From Nakamurella deserti (GTDB lineage Bacteria > Actinomycetota > Actinomycetes > Mycobacteriales > Nakamurellaceae), in contig NZ_QCXS01000002.1 in the NCBI RefSeq assembly GCF_003260015.1, forward strand, positions 1,550,001 through 1,614,000: a stretch of DNA of 64,000 bases, in the 5' to 3' direction. A program made the position numbers and the translations under genes. Shown in pieces: positions 24,765-35,151 of the stretch; positions within the stretch are counted from its first letter, which is position 1; every line of letters begins with the position of its first letter. The notes under the pieces are model-generated. The model saw only the letters and a program-made list of their open reading frames with translations. It had not been told where the DNA came from and did no database searches.

Positions 24765-27196
24765 CCACGCCCCGGGTGACGGCCGACGCCGCGCTGCCGC
24801 ACCCCCGGTCCGCCGCCGGCGACCACACCCCCTCGCGGCCCGCCCTGGCCGTGGCGACCGGCCCGGCGCCGGTCACGGCCGCCGTCCCGCGACTCCCCGT
24901 GGGTCCGTCGCGACACCACCCGGGGTCCGGCGCCGCGACCGTGCCCGAACCGGTCCGGCTCGCCGAACTGCACAGTTTCGAGGTGCTCGACACGCCCGCC
25001 GAGGACGACTTCGACCTGCTCGTCCGCCTGGCGGCGCACGTCTGCGACGCGCCCATCGCCCTGATCAGCCTGGTCGACACCCACCGCGTGTGGTTCAAGG
25101 CGCGCGTCGGCCTCGACCTCTGCGAGAGCGACCGCGCCGGCTCGTTCTGCGACGACGCCCTGTCCCGACGGGAGCTGCTGGTCGTCCCCGACGCGGCAGC
25201 CGATCCACGGTTCGCCCACGGGGCGTTCGTCAGCGGCCGGCCGGGGGTGCGCTCCTACGCCGGCGCACCCCTGGTCACGCCGTCCGGGGCGGTCCTGGGC
25301 ACCTTGTGCGTGCTCGACGTCCGCCCCCGGGACCTCACCCCACTGCAACGGACCCAGCTCACCGGGCTGGCCGGACAGGTGGTCGCCCAGCTGCTGCTGC
25401 GCCGGCAGGCCGGCCGGTTGCAGGCCGAGACCACCGCCCACGAAGCCGCCGAGGAGGCCCTGCGGGCCAACGAGCGGCTCCTGCGGGGCGTGCTGTCGCA
25501 TCCGGACGCGATCGTGTTCGCCAAGGACCTCGAGGGCCGGTACCTGCTGTGCAACACCGCGGGCCACCAACTGTTCGGCGTGCCGGACGGCTCCCTGATC
25601 GGGCGGACCGACGACGAGGTGCTCGACACCGCCTCCGCGTCGGTGCTGCGGCGCGGTGACGACCAGGTGCTGCGCCACGGCGCCCGGGTCAGCGCGACCG
25701 AGTCGTTCGTGCAGACCGGCGGGATCCGCCGCGACTACCAGACCACGAAGTTCCCGCTACACGATCAACACGGGGCGGTGTACGCCATCGCCGGTATCTC
25801 CACCGACATCACCGCTCAGCTGGGCACCGAACGGGCGCTGCGTCAGAGCGAGACCCGGTGGCGGCAACTGTTCGACGCCTCACCGGTGGGGGTCGGGCTG
25901 ATCGACGAACACGGCCGGTGGATCGCGGTGAACCCCGCGCTGTGCACCCTGCTGGGCCGACCCGCCGCGGACGTCGTGGAGCATCCCGCCGACGACGTCG
26001 TGCACCCCGGCGACTCCTTCGACGTCGCCGCCATCTCCGCGCTGATCGCCGGCGCGACGGGCGGCGCCCCGTACAGCGAACTGCGGTTCCGGCTGCCGGA
26101 CGGCGAGTACCGCTGGGTCGGGACCACTCTGGCGCACACCCAGGGTCCCGACGGGCAACGGTGGACGGTGGCGCACCTGCAGGACATCACCGAGCGGGTG
26201 GCCGCGGAGCGGTCCGCCCGGGAGGCCCAGGCCGACCTGACGGCCGTCGTCGAGGTGGTGCGCCGCGTCCAGGCGGCCGCCGACGCCCACCGCATCGTCA
26301 TCGAGGCCTGTGTGGAACTGGCCGGCGCCGACACCGTCTCGCTGCTCGAGCCCGCTCCCGGTGGCGGCAGTCTGCAGGTGACCGCGGCGAGCCGGGTCGG
26401 GCGGCGCGGCCAGCTCATCCCCCTCCGGGTCCGCGACGCCGGCCTGCACGGTCTCGACCCACGGGCGGCGGCGTTCCTGTCGGGCGAGTCGGTACTGACC
26501 AAACAGCGGCTGCCGCACACCCCCGGTCTGCCGGCCACCGCGCCGGGGGCGGGGCTGATGGTGCCGATCCGGTCACACACCGGGGTGTCCGCGGTGCTGG
26601 CCGTCGAATGGGCCGCGCCCGGGCCGGGACCCGACGACCGGCGCGCCCAGGTGGTGACGATGCTGGCCGCGCAGGCGGGCTCGGTGCTCAGCCAGCGTTC
26701 GCTGCTGACCGAGCTGGAGACGCTCGCCCACACCGACGCCCTGACCGGGTTGCCCAACCGCCGCAGCTGGGAGCTGCGGCTGCGCTCGCTGCTGACCACG
26801 GTGCCGGCCGGCCGCGGACTGGTCGTCGCGTTGATCGACTTCGACCACTTCAAGCACTACAACGACAGTCGTGGACACGCCGCCGGCGACGTGCTGCTCA
26901 GCGGCTTCGCCCGGCAAGCCCGGGCCCAGCTCAAGGCCGACGACATGCTGGCCCGGTGGGGCGGCGAGGAGTTCGCGCTGTCGTTGGTGGACTGCGGCGA
27001 GGCGGACGCCGAAGCGGTGCTCGAGCGGGTCCGCACGGCCGTGCCGGACGGCCGGACCTGCAGCATCGGTTACCGGATGGTCGGTCCCGGCGACCGTCCG
27101 GAGGATCTGATGGCCGGCGCCGACCTCGCGCTGTACCGGGCGAAGAACACCGGCCGCGACCGGGTGTGCCGTGATCCCGGGGCCGCCGGCGGCTGA
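24761..27196 (+). CDS. GAF-PAS-PAS-GAF-GGDEF diguanylate cyclase
   Basis: An 811-residue soluble sensor. A first GAF domain (about 75-215; FEVLDTPAEDDFDLLVRLAAH is the usual entry and CVLDVRPRDLT the exit) is followed by two PAS domains (about 235-490), a second GAF-like domain (500-640) and a C-terminal GGDEF domain (650-805). The active-site motif is GGEEF at 734-738, catalytically competent; the region before it lacks an obvious RxxD inhibitory site. There is no EAL domain. The frame is open far upstream, but ATG at 24761 is chosen because it overlaps the small coupled ORF and begins normal codon usage soon after. Confidence 0.92.
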   Translation: MTTPRVTADAALPHPRSAAGDHTPSRPALAVATGPAPVTAAVPRLPVGPSRHHPGSGAATVPEPVRLAELHSFEVLDTPAEDDFDLLVRLAAHVCDAPIALISLVDTHRVWFKARVGLDLCESDRAGSFCDDALSRRELLVVPDAAADPRFAHGAFVSGRPGVRSYAGAPLVTPSGAVLGTLCVLDVRPRDLTPLQRTQLTGLAGQVVAQLLLRRQAGRLQAETTAHEAAEEALRANERLLRGVLSHPDAIVFAKDLEGRYLLCNTAGHQLFGVPDGSLIGRTDDEVLDTASASVLRRGDDQVLRHGARVSATESFVQTGGIRRDYQTTKFPLHDQHGAVYAIAGISTDITAQLGTERALRQSETRWRQLFDASPVGVGLIDEHGRWIAVNPALCTLLGRPAADVVEHPADDVVHPGDSFDVAAISALIAGATGGAPYSELRFRLPDGEYRWVGTTLAHTQGPDGQRWTVAHLQDITERVAAERSAREAQADLTAVVEVVRRVQAAADAHRIVIEACVELAGADTVSLLEPAPGGGSLQVTAASRVGRRGQLIPLRVRDAGLHGLDPRAAAFLSGESVLTKQRLPHTPGLPATAPGAGLMVPIRSHTGVSAVLAVEWAAPGPGPDDRRAQVVTMLAAQAGSVLSQRSLLTELETLAHTDALTGLPNRRSWELRLRSLLTTVPAGRGLVVALIDFDHFKHYNDSRGHAAGDVLLSGFARQARAQLKADDMLARWGGEEFALSLVDCGEADAEAVLERVRTAVPDGRTCSIGYRMVGPGDRPEDLMAGADLALYRAKNTGRDRVCRDPGAAGG

Positions 27197-27479
27197 CCGG
27201 TCCCGTGACCGGCGCAGCCGCCCCGCCCGCCCGCGGTGTGGATGGACGGGGCTGCACCCCTCCGACCCGGTCCGCCGGTCGGGGTCGGCGGACGGGCCAC
27301 GGCCCGCCGGCGGCGACGTGTCGCCGCCGGCGTCTCGACCGATGGAGGTGGTTCGGACCCCGGCCGGGAGGGGTTTGGTCCGGCTCCGACATCCGTCGCC
27401 CGCGGTGCGCGACGGGACCGCCGCGACACGGGTGTGCCGCTCCCCGCTCCCCACGGACACGTCCTGCCACACTGCCCGG

Positions 27480-28262
27480 ATGACGCGACTGCAGCGCTGG
27501 GCCGACCGCACCGAGGTGCCGTTGATCGTGGTGGCCCTGGTCTTCCTGGGTGCCTACGCCGTTCCGATCGTCCGCCCGGACCTGCCCCGGACCGTGGTGG
27601 CGTGGTGCGAGGCGATCGTCACCGTCACCTGGATCCTGTTCGGGGTCGACTACCTGGTCCGGGTCCTGCTGGCCGATCACCGGTGGCGCTTCGTCCGCTC
27701 CAACCTGTTCGACCTGGCCGTCCTCGTGCTGCCGTTGCTGCGGCCGCTGCGGCTGTTGCGGCTGCTGGCCCTGCTGTCCGTCCTCAACCGGTCCACCGCC
27801 GACAACCTGCGCGGCAAGGTCGTGGTCTACGCCACCGGCGGCGCACTGCTGCTGCTGATCTGTGCCGGACTCGCCATCACCGACGAGGAGCGCCTCGCGC
27901 CCGACTCCACCATCACCTCGTTCGGGGACGGCCTGTGGTGGGCCATCACCACCATGACCACCGTCGGCTACGGCGACCGCTACCCGGTGACCACGACCGG
28001 CCGCGTCATCGCCGCGGCGCTGATGGTCGGCGGCATCGCCCTGCTCGGCGTGGTCACCGCGACCCTGGCGTCGTGGATGGTGCAGCAGGTGGCCGAGGCC
28101 ACCGAGGCCGACCAGACCGTCACCAAGGCGCACATCGACCAGCTCGCCGCCCGGATCGAGGACCTGCAGGGCGAGATCCGCCGCCTGGCGCCCCCGCCGC
28201 CCGCGACCACCGGCGCTCCCGCGGGCCCAGACCACCCGGGGGCGGCTCCGGCATCGGGGTGA
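27480..28262 (+). CDS. Voltage-gated-type potassium channel
   Basis: A 260-residue, six-helix channel. The selectivity filter TTVGYGD is at residues 160-166, preceded by the pore helix GLWWAITTM. The S4-like segment LLRPLRLLRLLALLSVLNR carries spaced arginines. The C-terminus contains a short amphipathic helix (HIDQLAARIEDLQGEIRRL) likely to form a tetrameric coiled coil, and no RCK domain. No ribosome site precedes the ATG; CACACT, near-consensus for a -10, ends 6 bases before it, so a leaderless start is possible. The preceding 283 bases hold no convincing gene. Confidence 0.93.
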   Translation: MTRLQRWADRTEVPLIVVALVFLGAYAVPIVRPDLPRTVVAWCEAIVTVTWILFGVDYLVRVLLADHRWRFVRSNLFDLAVLVLPLLRPLRLLRLLALLSVLNRSTADNLRGKVVVYATGGALLLLICAGLAITDEERLAPDSTITSFGDGLWWAITTMTTVGYGDRYPVTTTGRVIAAALMVGGIALLGVVTATLASWMVQQVAEATEADQTVTKAHIDQLAARIEDLQGEIRRLAPPPPATTGAPAGPDHPGAAPASG

Positions 28263-28281
28263 TTCCGGTCTCCGGACCTCC

Positions 28282-28305
28282 CCGACCGGCGTCGGAGCCG
28301 GTCGG
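28282..28305 (+). terminator. Hairpin after the channel gene
   Basis: CCGACCGGC pairs perfectly with GCCGGTCGG across a 6-base loop, 20 bases after the channel stop. No U-tract follows. Confidence 0.55.
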
Positions 28306-28501
28306 CTGGGTATAGCTCCCGACGCTGAACGGACGTCCCCGACGCCTGCTCCGACCCCGGTGCGCCGCGGTCCGCGGGGTACGGGACGACCAGGGTCACC
28401 GTCCCGCCGGATTTCCGCACGGCGACGGTTCTGTGATCCTGTGAACCCGTTCCGACGACGACACGACCACGGCGCTGTGCGCCCTATGACACGAGGTGAC
28501 G

Positions 28502-30655
<2,154 letters not shown>

Positions 30656-30668
30656 GTCCGACAGCACG

Positions 30669-30714
30669 ACGCCCACGGCGCCGGCCCTCCACGGAGGGCC
30701 GGCGCCGTGGGCGT
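30669..30714. terminator. Bidirectional terminator, 20-21 bp GC-rich stem
   Basis: ACGCCCACGGCGCCGGCCCT pairs perfectly with the sequence at 30695-30714 across a small loop. It lies between the convergent glgX and DUF3072 genes. Confidence 0.85.
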
Positions 30715-30750
30715 TGCTGCGGGTGATGCCGTGATACTGCCGGGGACGGA

Positions 30751-30999
30751 CTACTGGCCGCGGCCGGTCTTGCCCTGCAGCTCGTCGATCATCGTGCTGG
30801 CGTCGGCCTTGGTCAGATCCTCGGGGACCTCGACGTCGGCCTCCTGGGCCAGGGTGTGCAGGTAGGACTCCTGCGGGCCGGTCATCGGCTCACCGCCGGT
30901 CACCCACTCCTTGGGGTCCTTCTCCGGGTTGGTCGAGACGTTCTCGTCGGAGGCGGTGGCGTTGCTGTCGCCGGCTGCGGTGTCACTGGGCTTGCTCAT
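30751..30999 (-). CDS. DUF3072 family protein
   Basis: An 82-residue polar protein. The C-terminal two-thirds matches DUF3072: NPEKDPKEWVTGGEPMTG then SYLHTLAQEA and DLTKADASTMIDELQ. The N-terminus is a Ser/Asp-rich disordered tail. ATG at 30999 has a GAAGGA ribosome site. The second half resembles a SAP-like helix-extended fold, but no function is established. Confidence 0.9.
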   Translation of the reverse strand: MSKPSDTAAGDSNATASDENVSTNPEKDPKEWVTGGEPMTGPQESYLHTLAQEADVEVPEDLTKADASTMIDELQGKTGRGQ

Positions 31000-31376
31000 G
31001 GCGTGTCCTTCTCGTCGTGCCTGCCGGAGCAGGGCGGTCCGTCGGAAACCGCAGTACCCACCTGCCGCCCGGTCGAACCTGCGTTCGAACCCGGTCCCGC
31101 GTCGTGGACGACATTCCAATTCCCGGCCGGGAGTGGCGTTCACCCGACCGTCCGGAGGGCCTCGGCGGCACCGCGTCCCGAGGGCAGGCTCGCCCTCCCC
31201 GAGCACCGGCGCCGGGACCGGTGCGGCCGCCGTCCGGGCCGACCGGGTCCCCCGCGCACGGACGGGCCGCATCCGGCGCCGGTGATCCGGGAGTACTTCG
31301 GTGAACGGCGCCGCCTGCCGGGACGTACTTCCTGCAGGGGGCGGCACCGTCCCCGATCCTCGACGTGGAGGTACGC
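31000..31376. other. Divergent intergenic region (377 bases)
   Basis: Lies between the leftward DUF3072 gene and the rightward secreted protein gene. Open frames here show no family resemblance. A ribosome site (GTGGAGG) is at the right edge. I see no RNA gene or strong repeat. Confidence 0.5.
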
Positions 31377-32315
31377 ATGTCCGTGCGCCTGTCCCGTGTC
31401 CTCGTGGCCACCCTGCTGGCCCTCGGCGTCGGCGTCGCCGCCGCTCCCGCTGCCGCCGCCCACCCCGGCGGCGGCGGCTCCGGTCCGGCCCGCATCGAGC
31501 TCCCGGCCGGTTTCCAGCCGGAGGGCATCTCCAGCGCGGGATCGGTCTTCTTCGTCGGTTCCCGCACCGACGGCGCCATCTACCGCGGCAGCCTGCGCAC
31601 CGGCGAGGGTGCGGTCCTGGTGCCCGGCACCCCCGGCGGCTTCGCGGCCGGCACCGAGGTGGACCGCGCCGGTCGGCTCTGGGTCGCCGGCGGCGCCACC
31701 GGGACCGGCACCGTCTACGACACCCGCACCGGCGCCCGGCTGGCCCGCTTCGACTTCGACACCAGCGGCGCCGCCTTCATCAACGACGTGGTCGTGACCC
31801 GCAACGCCGCGTACTACACCGACTCACGCCACCCGGTGCTCTACGTCGTCCCGCTGGGCCGCCACGGCAGCGTCGGTGAGGTCACCGCCCTGCCGCTGAC
31901 CGGCGCGGTGCAGGTCGTCCCCGGCGCCACCAACCTCAACGGCATCGAGACCACCCCGGACGGCCGGCGACTGCTGGCGGTGCAGTCCAACACCGGACTG
32001 CTCTTCGCCGTCGACCCGTCCACCGGGGTCACGACTCAGGTCGATCTCGGCGGGGTCGGCGTGGCCAACGGCGACGGCCTGCTGCGGGACGGCCGGACGC
32101 TGTACGTGGTGCAGAACCGGCTGAACACCATCGCCGCGTTCGATCTGGACAAGACCGGCACCCGCGGGACCCTGCGGGAGCTCATCACCAGCGGCGACTT
32201 CGACATCCCGACCACCGTCACCGGGTCCGGCAGGTACCTGTTCGCCGTCAACGCCCGGTTCGGCACCGCCGATCCGCTCACCGCCGCGTACTGGATCACC
32301 CGCGTACCCCGCTGA
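31377..32315 (+). CDS. Secreted SMP-30/gluconolactonase-like beta-propeller protein
   Basis: A 312-residue protein with a Sec signal peptide (basic MSVRLSR, hydrophobic VLVATLLALGVGVAAA, cleavage near AAA-HP at about residue 30). The mature part shows six-bladed propeller repeats typical of the SMP-30 superfamily: PEGISSAGSVFFVGSR, INDVVVTRNAAYYTDS, NLNGIETTPDGRRLL and NGDGLLRDGRTLYVV. The metal-binding acids are partly recognisable (Glu and Asn at blade starts). It is probably extracellular; a lactonase or simple binding role is possible. GTGGAGG precedes the ATG. Confidence 0.88.
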   Translation: MSVRLSRVLVATLLALGVGVAAAPAAAAHPGGGGSGPARIELPAGFQPEGISSAGSVFFVGSRTDGAIYRGSLRTGEGAVLVPGTPGGFAAGTEVDRAGRLWVAGGATGTGTVYDTRTGARLARFDFDTSGAAFINDVVVTRNAAYYTDSRHPVLYVVPLGRHGSVGEVTALPLTGAVQVVPGATNLNGIETTPDGRRLLAVQSNTGLLFAVDPSTGVTTQVDLGGVGVANGDGLLRDGRTLYVVQNRLNTIAAFDLDKTGTRGTLRELITSGDFDIPTTVTGSGRYLFAVNARFGTADPLTAAYWITRVPR

Positions 32316-32332
32316 GCCCGGGGCCGTGGTGC

Positions 32333-32358
32333 CCCGGCCCGCGCGGCACGGGGCCGGG
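32333..32358. terminator. Hairpin between convergent genes
   Basis: CCCGGCCC pairs with GGGCCGGG across a 10-base loop; a second overlapping 7-bp stem lies at 32318-32337. Location between two converging genes supports a terminator role. Confidence 0.4.
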
Positions 32359-32375
32359 TGACGCCGCCGTCCGGG

Positions 32376-33164
32376 TCAGCCGAACGCCCGGATCCCGAGG
32401 TGGACGGCCAGCGCCAGCCCGGCCGCTCCGATGAGCCAGCGCAGCACCGTGGCGGGTGACCGCCGGACCACGGCGGGTCCCAGCCGGGCACCGATCAGGC
32501 ATCCGATGCCCAGCGGGACGACCGCGGACCACTGCACGGGGGCGAGGACGACGAACCCGGCCGCGGCCACCAGGTTCGCCGCCCCCAGCAGCACGTTCTT
32601 CGCCGCGTTGGCGCGGGGCAGGTCCAGCGGCGTGCTGTGCAGCAGCAGCGCCAGCAGCAGCACTCCCGCGGCGGCGCCGAAGTAGCCGCCGTAGACCGCG
32701 ATCGCCCCGAGGGCGACGGCCTGCAGGACCCGGTGCCGCCGGGTCGGCCCGGCGTCGGCCGCGGGATCGGTGCGCCGGCGTGGGATGAGGATGGTCAGCG
32801 CCGCCGCGCCGAGGAGGAACGGCACCACCTTCTCGAAGCCGTCCGCGGGCGTGGACAGCAGCAGGGCCCCGCCGAGCACCCCGCCGAGCACCGCCACCGG
32901 AACCAGCGGCCGCAGGAAGGGGCCCTGCCCACGCAGTTCCGGGCGCGAACCCAGCACCGACCCGATGGTGGAGAACGTCAGCGCGACCGTGTTGGTGACG
33001 TTGGCGTCGATCGGTGACAGCCCGACGGCGAGCAGGCCCGAGTAGGTGGCCAGCGACGCGAGCCCGGCGATGCTCCCGGTCAATCCACCGGCGATGCCGG
33101 CGACGACGAGGAAGCAGAACGCGAGGACCGACACCCGCGTGATTCTCCCAGCCCGCTGACGCAT
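32376..33164 (-). CDS. TauE/SafE family sulfite or organoanion exporter
   Basis: A 262-residue membrane protein with about eight helices and the two internally related halves of the family. Signature pieces are GLTGSIAGLASLATYSGLLAVGL and NVTNTVAL in the first half and AVYGGYFGAAAGVLLLALL then ANAAKNVLLGAANLVAA in the second. ATG at 33164 is chosen; an alternative GTG lies ten codons in. The exported anion cannot be told from sequence. Confidence 0.92.
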   Translation of the reverse strand: MRQRAGRITRVSVLAFCFLVVAGIAGGLTGSIAGLASLATYSGLLAVGLSPIDANVTNTVALTFSTIGSVLGSRPELRGQGPFLRPLVPVAVLGGVLGGALLLSTPADGFEKVVPFLLGAAALTILIPRRRTDPAADAGPTRRHRVLQAVALGAIAVYGGYFGAAAGVLLLALLLHSTPLDLPRANAAKNVLLGAANLVAAAGFVVLAPVQWSAVVPLGIGCLIGARLGPAVVRRSPATVLRWLIGAAGLALAVHLGIRAFG

Positions 33165-33376
33165 GTCCCGCCGTCGATGCACCCGGACGGGTGTGCCGCC
33201 GGTCTCCCGTTCGCCCGGTCGTGAGTAATACGCGGGTAAAGGCCCTCCTGAGCGTGAGCTCCGACACGCATTGTTAACAGCGGCGTCCCCGAAGGGGTCC
33301 TCACCACCTCCTACAGTTCGCGGCACGAGCACCGACGTCCACGCTGCGAGACGCGGTTCGCCCCCGAGGAGATCCC
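33165..33376. other. Intergenic region upstream of the permease and exporter genes
   Basis: Together with the small ORF that follows, this makes about 345 bases without an ordinary gene. It includes an AT-richer patch near 33220-33275 that is the likely promoter zone for both directions. No riboswitch was recognised. Confidence 0.45.
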
Positions 33377-33514
33377 ATGACGCACCCGCAGCACCAGCGG
33401 CGCCCCGCCCGGGCGCTCCGTCGTCCCGGGGCGGCCCTCCCGCCCCGCGGTCACCGTCGCCCGCTCCACCCGAGGACGGCGTCCGCCGTCCCGACCCCTC
33501 AGGAGACCCGATGA
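33377..33514 (+). CDS. 45-codon upstream ORF before the amino acid permease
   Basis: The ATG at 33377 is 5 bases after GAGGAG (33366-33371). The 45-residue product is rich in Arg (10), Pro (9) and His (4) and ends at a TGA within the ATGA start of the permease gene. The permease also has its own AGGAGA site. Leader peptides before amino acid transporters can couple expression to charged-tRNA supply, but the composition also fits GC-rich noncoding sequence, so this is tentative. Confidence 0.4.
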   Translation: MTHPQHQRRPARALRRPGAALPPRGHRRPLHPRTASAVPTPQETR

Positions 33515-35037
33515 CCACCACCGACAAGCCGTCGTCGCTGGACGCCGAACAGGTCGGCTACAAACAGTCGCTGGGCCGCCGACACGTGCAGATGATCGCC
33601 ATCGGCGGCGCCATCGGCACCGGCCTGTTCCTCGGCTCGGCCTCCCGGCTCAACGCCACCGGACCGGCCCTGCTGATCAGCTACGCCACCGTCGGCGTGA
33701 TCGCGTACTTCCTGATGCGCGCGTTGGGCGAGCTGGTCCTGCACCGCCAGACGTCCGGCGCCTTCGTGTCGTACATGCGCGAGTTCTACGGCGAGAAGGC
33801 GGCCTACGTCACCGGCTGGATGTACTGGCTGAACTGGGCGCTGACCGGCATCGCCGAACTCTCCGCCGTGGCCATCTACATGCAGTACTGGTTCCCGGAG
33901 CTGCCGCGCCCGATCACCGTGCTCGTCGCGCTGGCCGTCGTGCTGATCATCAACCTGCTGTCGGCGCGGGCGTTCGGTGAGTTCGAGTTCTGGGCGTCCA
34001 TCCTCAAGGTCGGCGCGATCGTGATCTTCCTCGTCGTCGGGCTCGTGGTGGTGATCGGCCGGTTCGACATCGGTGACCACCAGGCCGGGTTCCAGAACCT
34101 GTGGAGCAACGAGGGCGGCTTCTGGCCGACCTCGGGCGGCTACAACTGGTACGGCCCGATCCTGGTGATGAGCGGCGTGGTGTTCGCCTACGCCGCCATC
34201 GAGATGGTCGGCGTCGCCGCCGGCGAGATGGCCGACCCGAAGCGCGAGGTCCCCAAGGCGGTCAACTCGGTCATCTTCCGGATCGCCGTGTTCTACTGCG
34301 GCTCGATCCTGCTGCTGGTCAGCATGCTGCCGACCACCGACTACACCGCCGGCGAGAGCCCGTTCGTCACCGTGTTCGGCGCGATGGGGCTGAACTGGAT
34401 GGGCGCGCTCATCCAGGCCGTGCTCATCGTCGCCGCGATGAGCAGCCTGAACTCCGGGCTCTACTCCACCGGCCGGGTGCTGCGCAGTCTGGGGATGAGC
34501 AAGCAGGCGCCGGCCTTCACGCTCAAGATGAGCAGGTCCGGCGTGCCGTGGGCCGGCATCGTGATGACGTCCGTGGTCTACGTGTTCGGCGCCATCCTCA
34601 ACGAGATCGACCCGGACGCCTTCGAGACCGCCCTGGAGGCGGCCGCCATCGGCGTCGTGTTCACCTGGGGGACGATCTTCGTCTGCCAGCTGCGGCTGCG
34701 GAAGCTGGTGGACAGGGGCGTGATCCCGAAGGCGCCGTTCCAGATGCCCGGCTCGCCGTACACCAGCTGGATCGGCCTGGTCTTCCTGGGTCTGGTGCTG
34801 GTCGGGATGGCCATCTCCGGGTGGCAGTCATCGCCGGAGTTCTGGCACAAGACCAGCTTCATCGTGATCGTCATCGGCATCCCGGTGATCGCGCTGCTGC
34901 TCACCATCGGCTGGAACGTGGTGCGCAACAGGGTCGTGGAGAACACCGGCGGCCGGATGGGACCGCACTGGACCGACGAGGGTCCGGCCTACGGTGACGA
35001 CGACCCGGAGCTGACCTCCGGCCACCGCGCACCGTGA
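33511..35037 (+). CDS. ansP: Amino acid permease, AnsP (L-asparagine) type
   Basis: A 508-residue, 12-helix APC-superfamily permease. The entry motif QMIAIGGAIGTGLFLGSASRL and helix 2-3 region ALGELVLHRQTSGAFVSYMREF match the AAT family and especially mycobacterial AnsP1/AnsP2. AYAAIEMVGVAAGEMADPK and SSLNSGLYSTGRVLRSL are further family blocks. The N-terminus (DAEQVGYKQSLGRRH) is the usual cytosolic lead. AGGAGA precedes the ATG. Asparagine is the best-guess substrate; other neutral or GABA-like amino acids are possible. Confidence 0.92.
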   Translation: MTTTDKPSSLDAEQVGYKQSLGRRHVQMIAIGGAIGTGLFLGSASRLNATGPALLISYATVGVIAYFLMRALGELVLHRQTSGAFVSYMREFYGEKAAYVTGWMYWLNWALTGIAELSAVAIYMQYWFPELPRPITVLVALAVVLIINLLSARAFGEFEFWASILKVGAIVIFLVVGLVVVIGRFDIGDHQAGFQNLWSNEGGFWPTSGGYNWYGPILVMSGVVFAYAAIEMVGVAAGEMADPKREVPKAVNSVIFRIAVFYCGSILLLVSMLPTTDYTAGESPFVTVFGAMGLNWMGALIQAVLIVAAMSSLNSGLYSTGRVLRSLGMSKQAPAFTLKMSRSGVPWAGIVMTSVVYVFGAILNEIDPDAFETALEAAAIGVVFTWGTIFVCQLRLRKLVDRGVIPKAPFQMPGSPYTSWIGLVFLGLVLVGMAISGWQSSPEFWHKTSFIVIVIGIPVIALLLTIGWNVVRNRVVENTGGRMGPHWTDEGPAYGDDDPELTSGHRAP

Positions 35038-35043
35038 CGGCAC

Positions 35044-35133
35044 GGACGCCCTGACGGCGTCCACCGGCCCCGGGTGCACCCGGGCACGAACCGCCCCGAC
35101 CGGGCACCGACGGCACCGTCGGTGCCCGGTCGG
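35044..35133 (+). terminator. Three successive hairpins after the permease gene
   Basis: Stem 1 (35044-35062) has 7 bp around CTGAC. Stem 2 (35069-35084) is the perfect palindrome CCCGGGTGCACCCGGG. Stem 3 (35096-35133) is an 18-bp perfect stem with a 2-4 base loop. The third is the probable terminator; it ends only 18 bases before the next gene's probable start. Confidence 0.7.
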
Positions 35134-35151
35134 CTGTGACAGGAGACCGCG

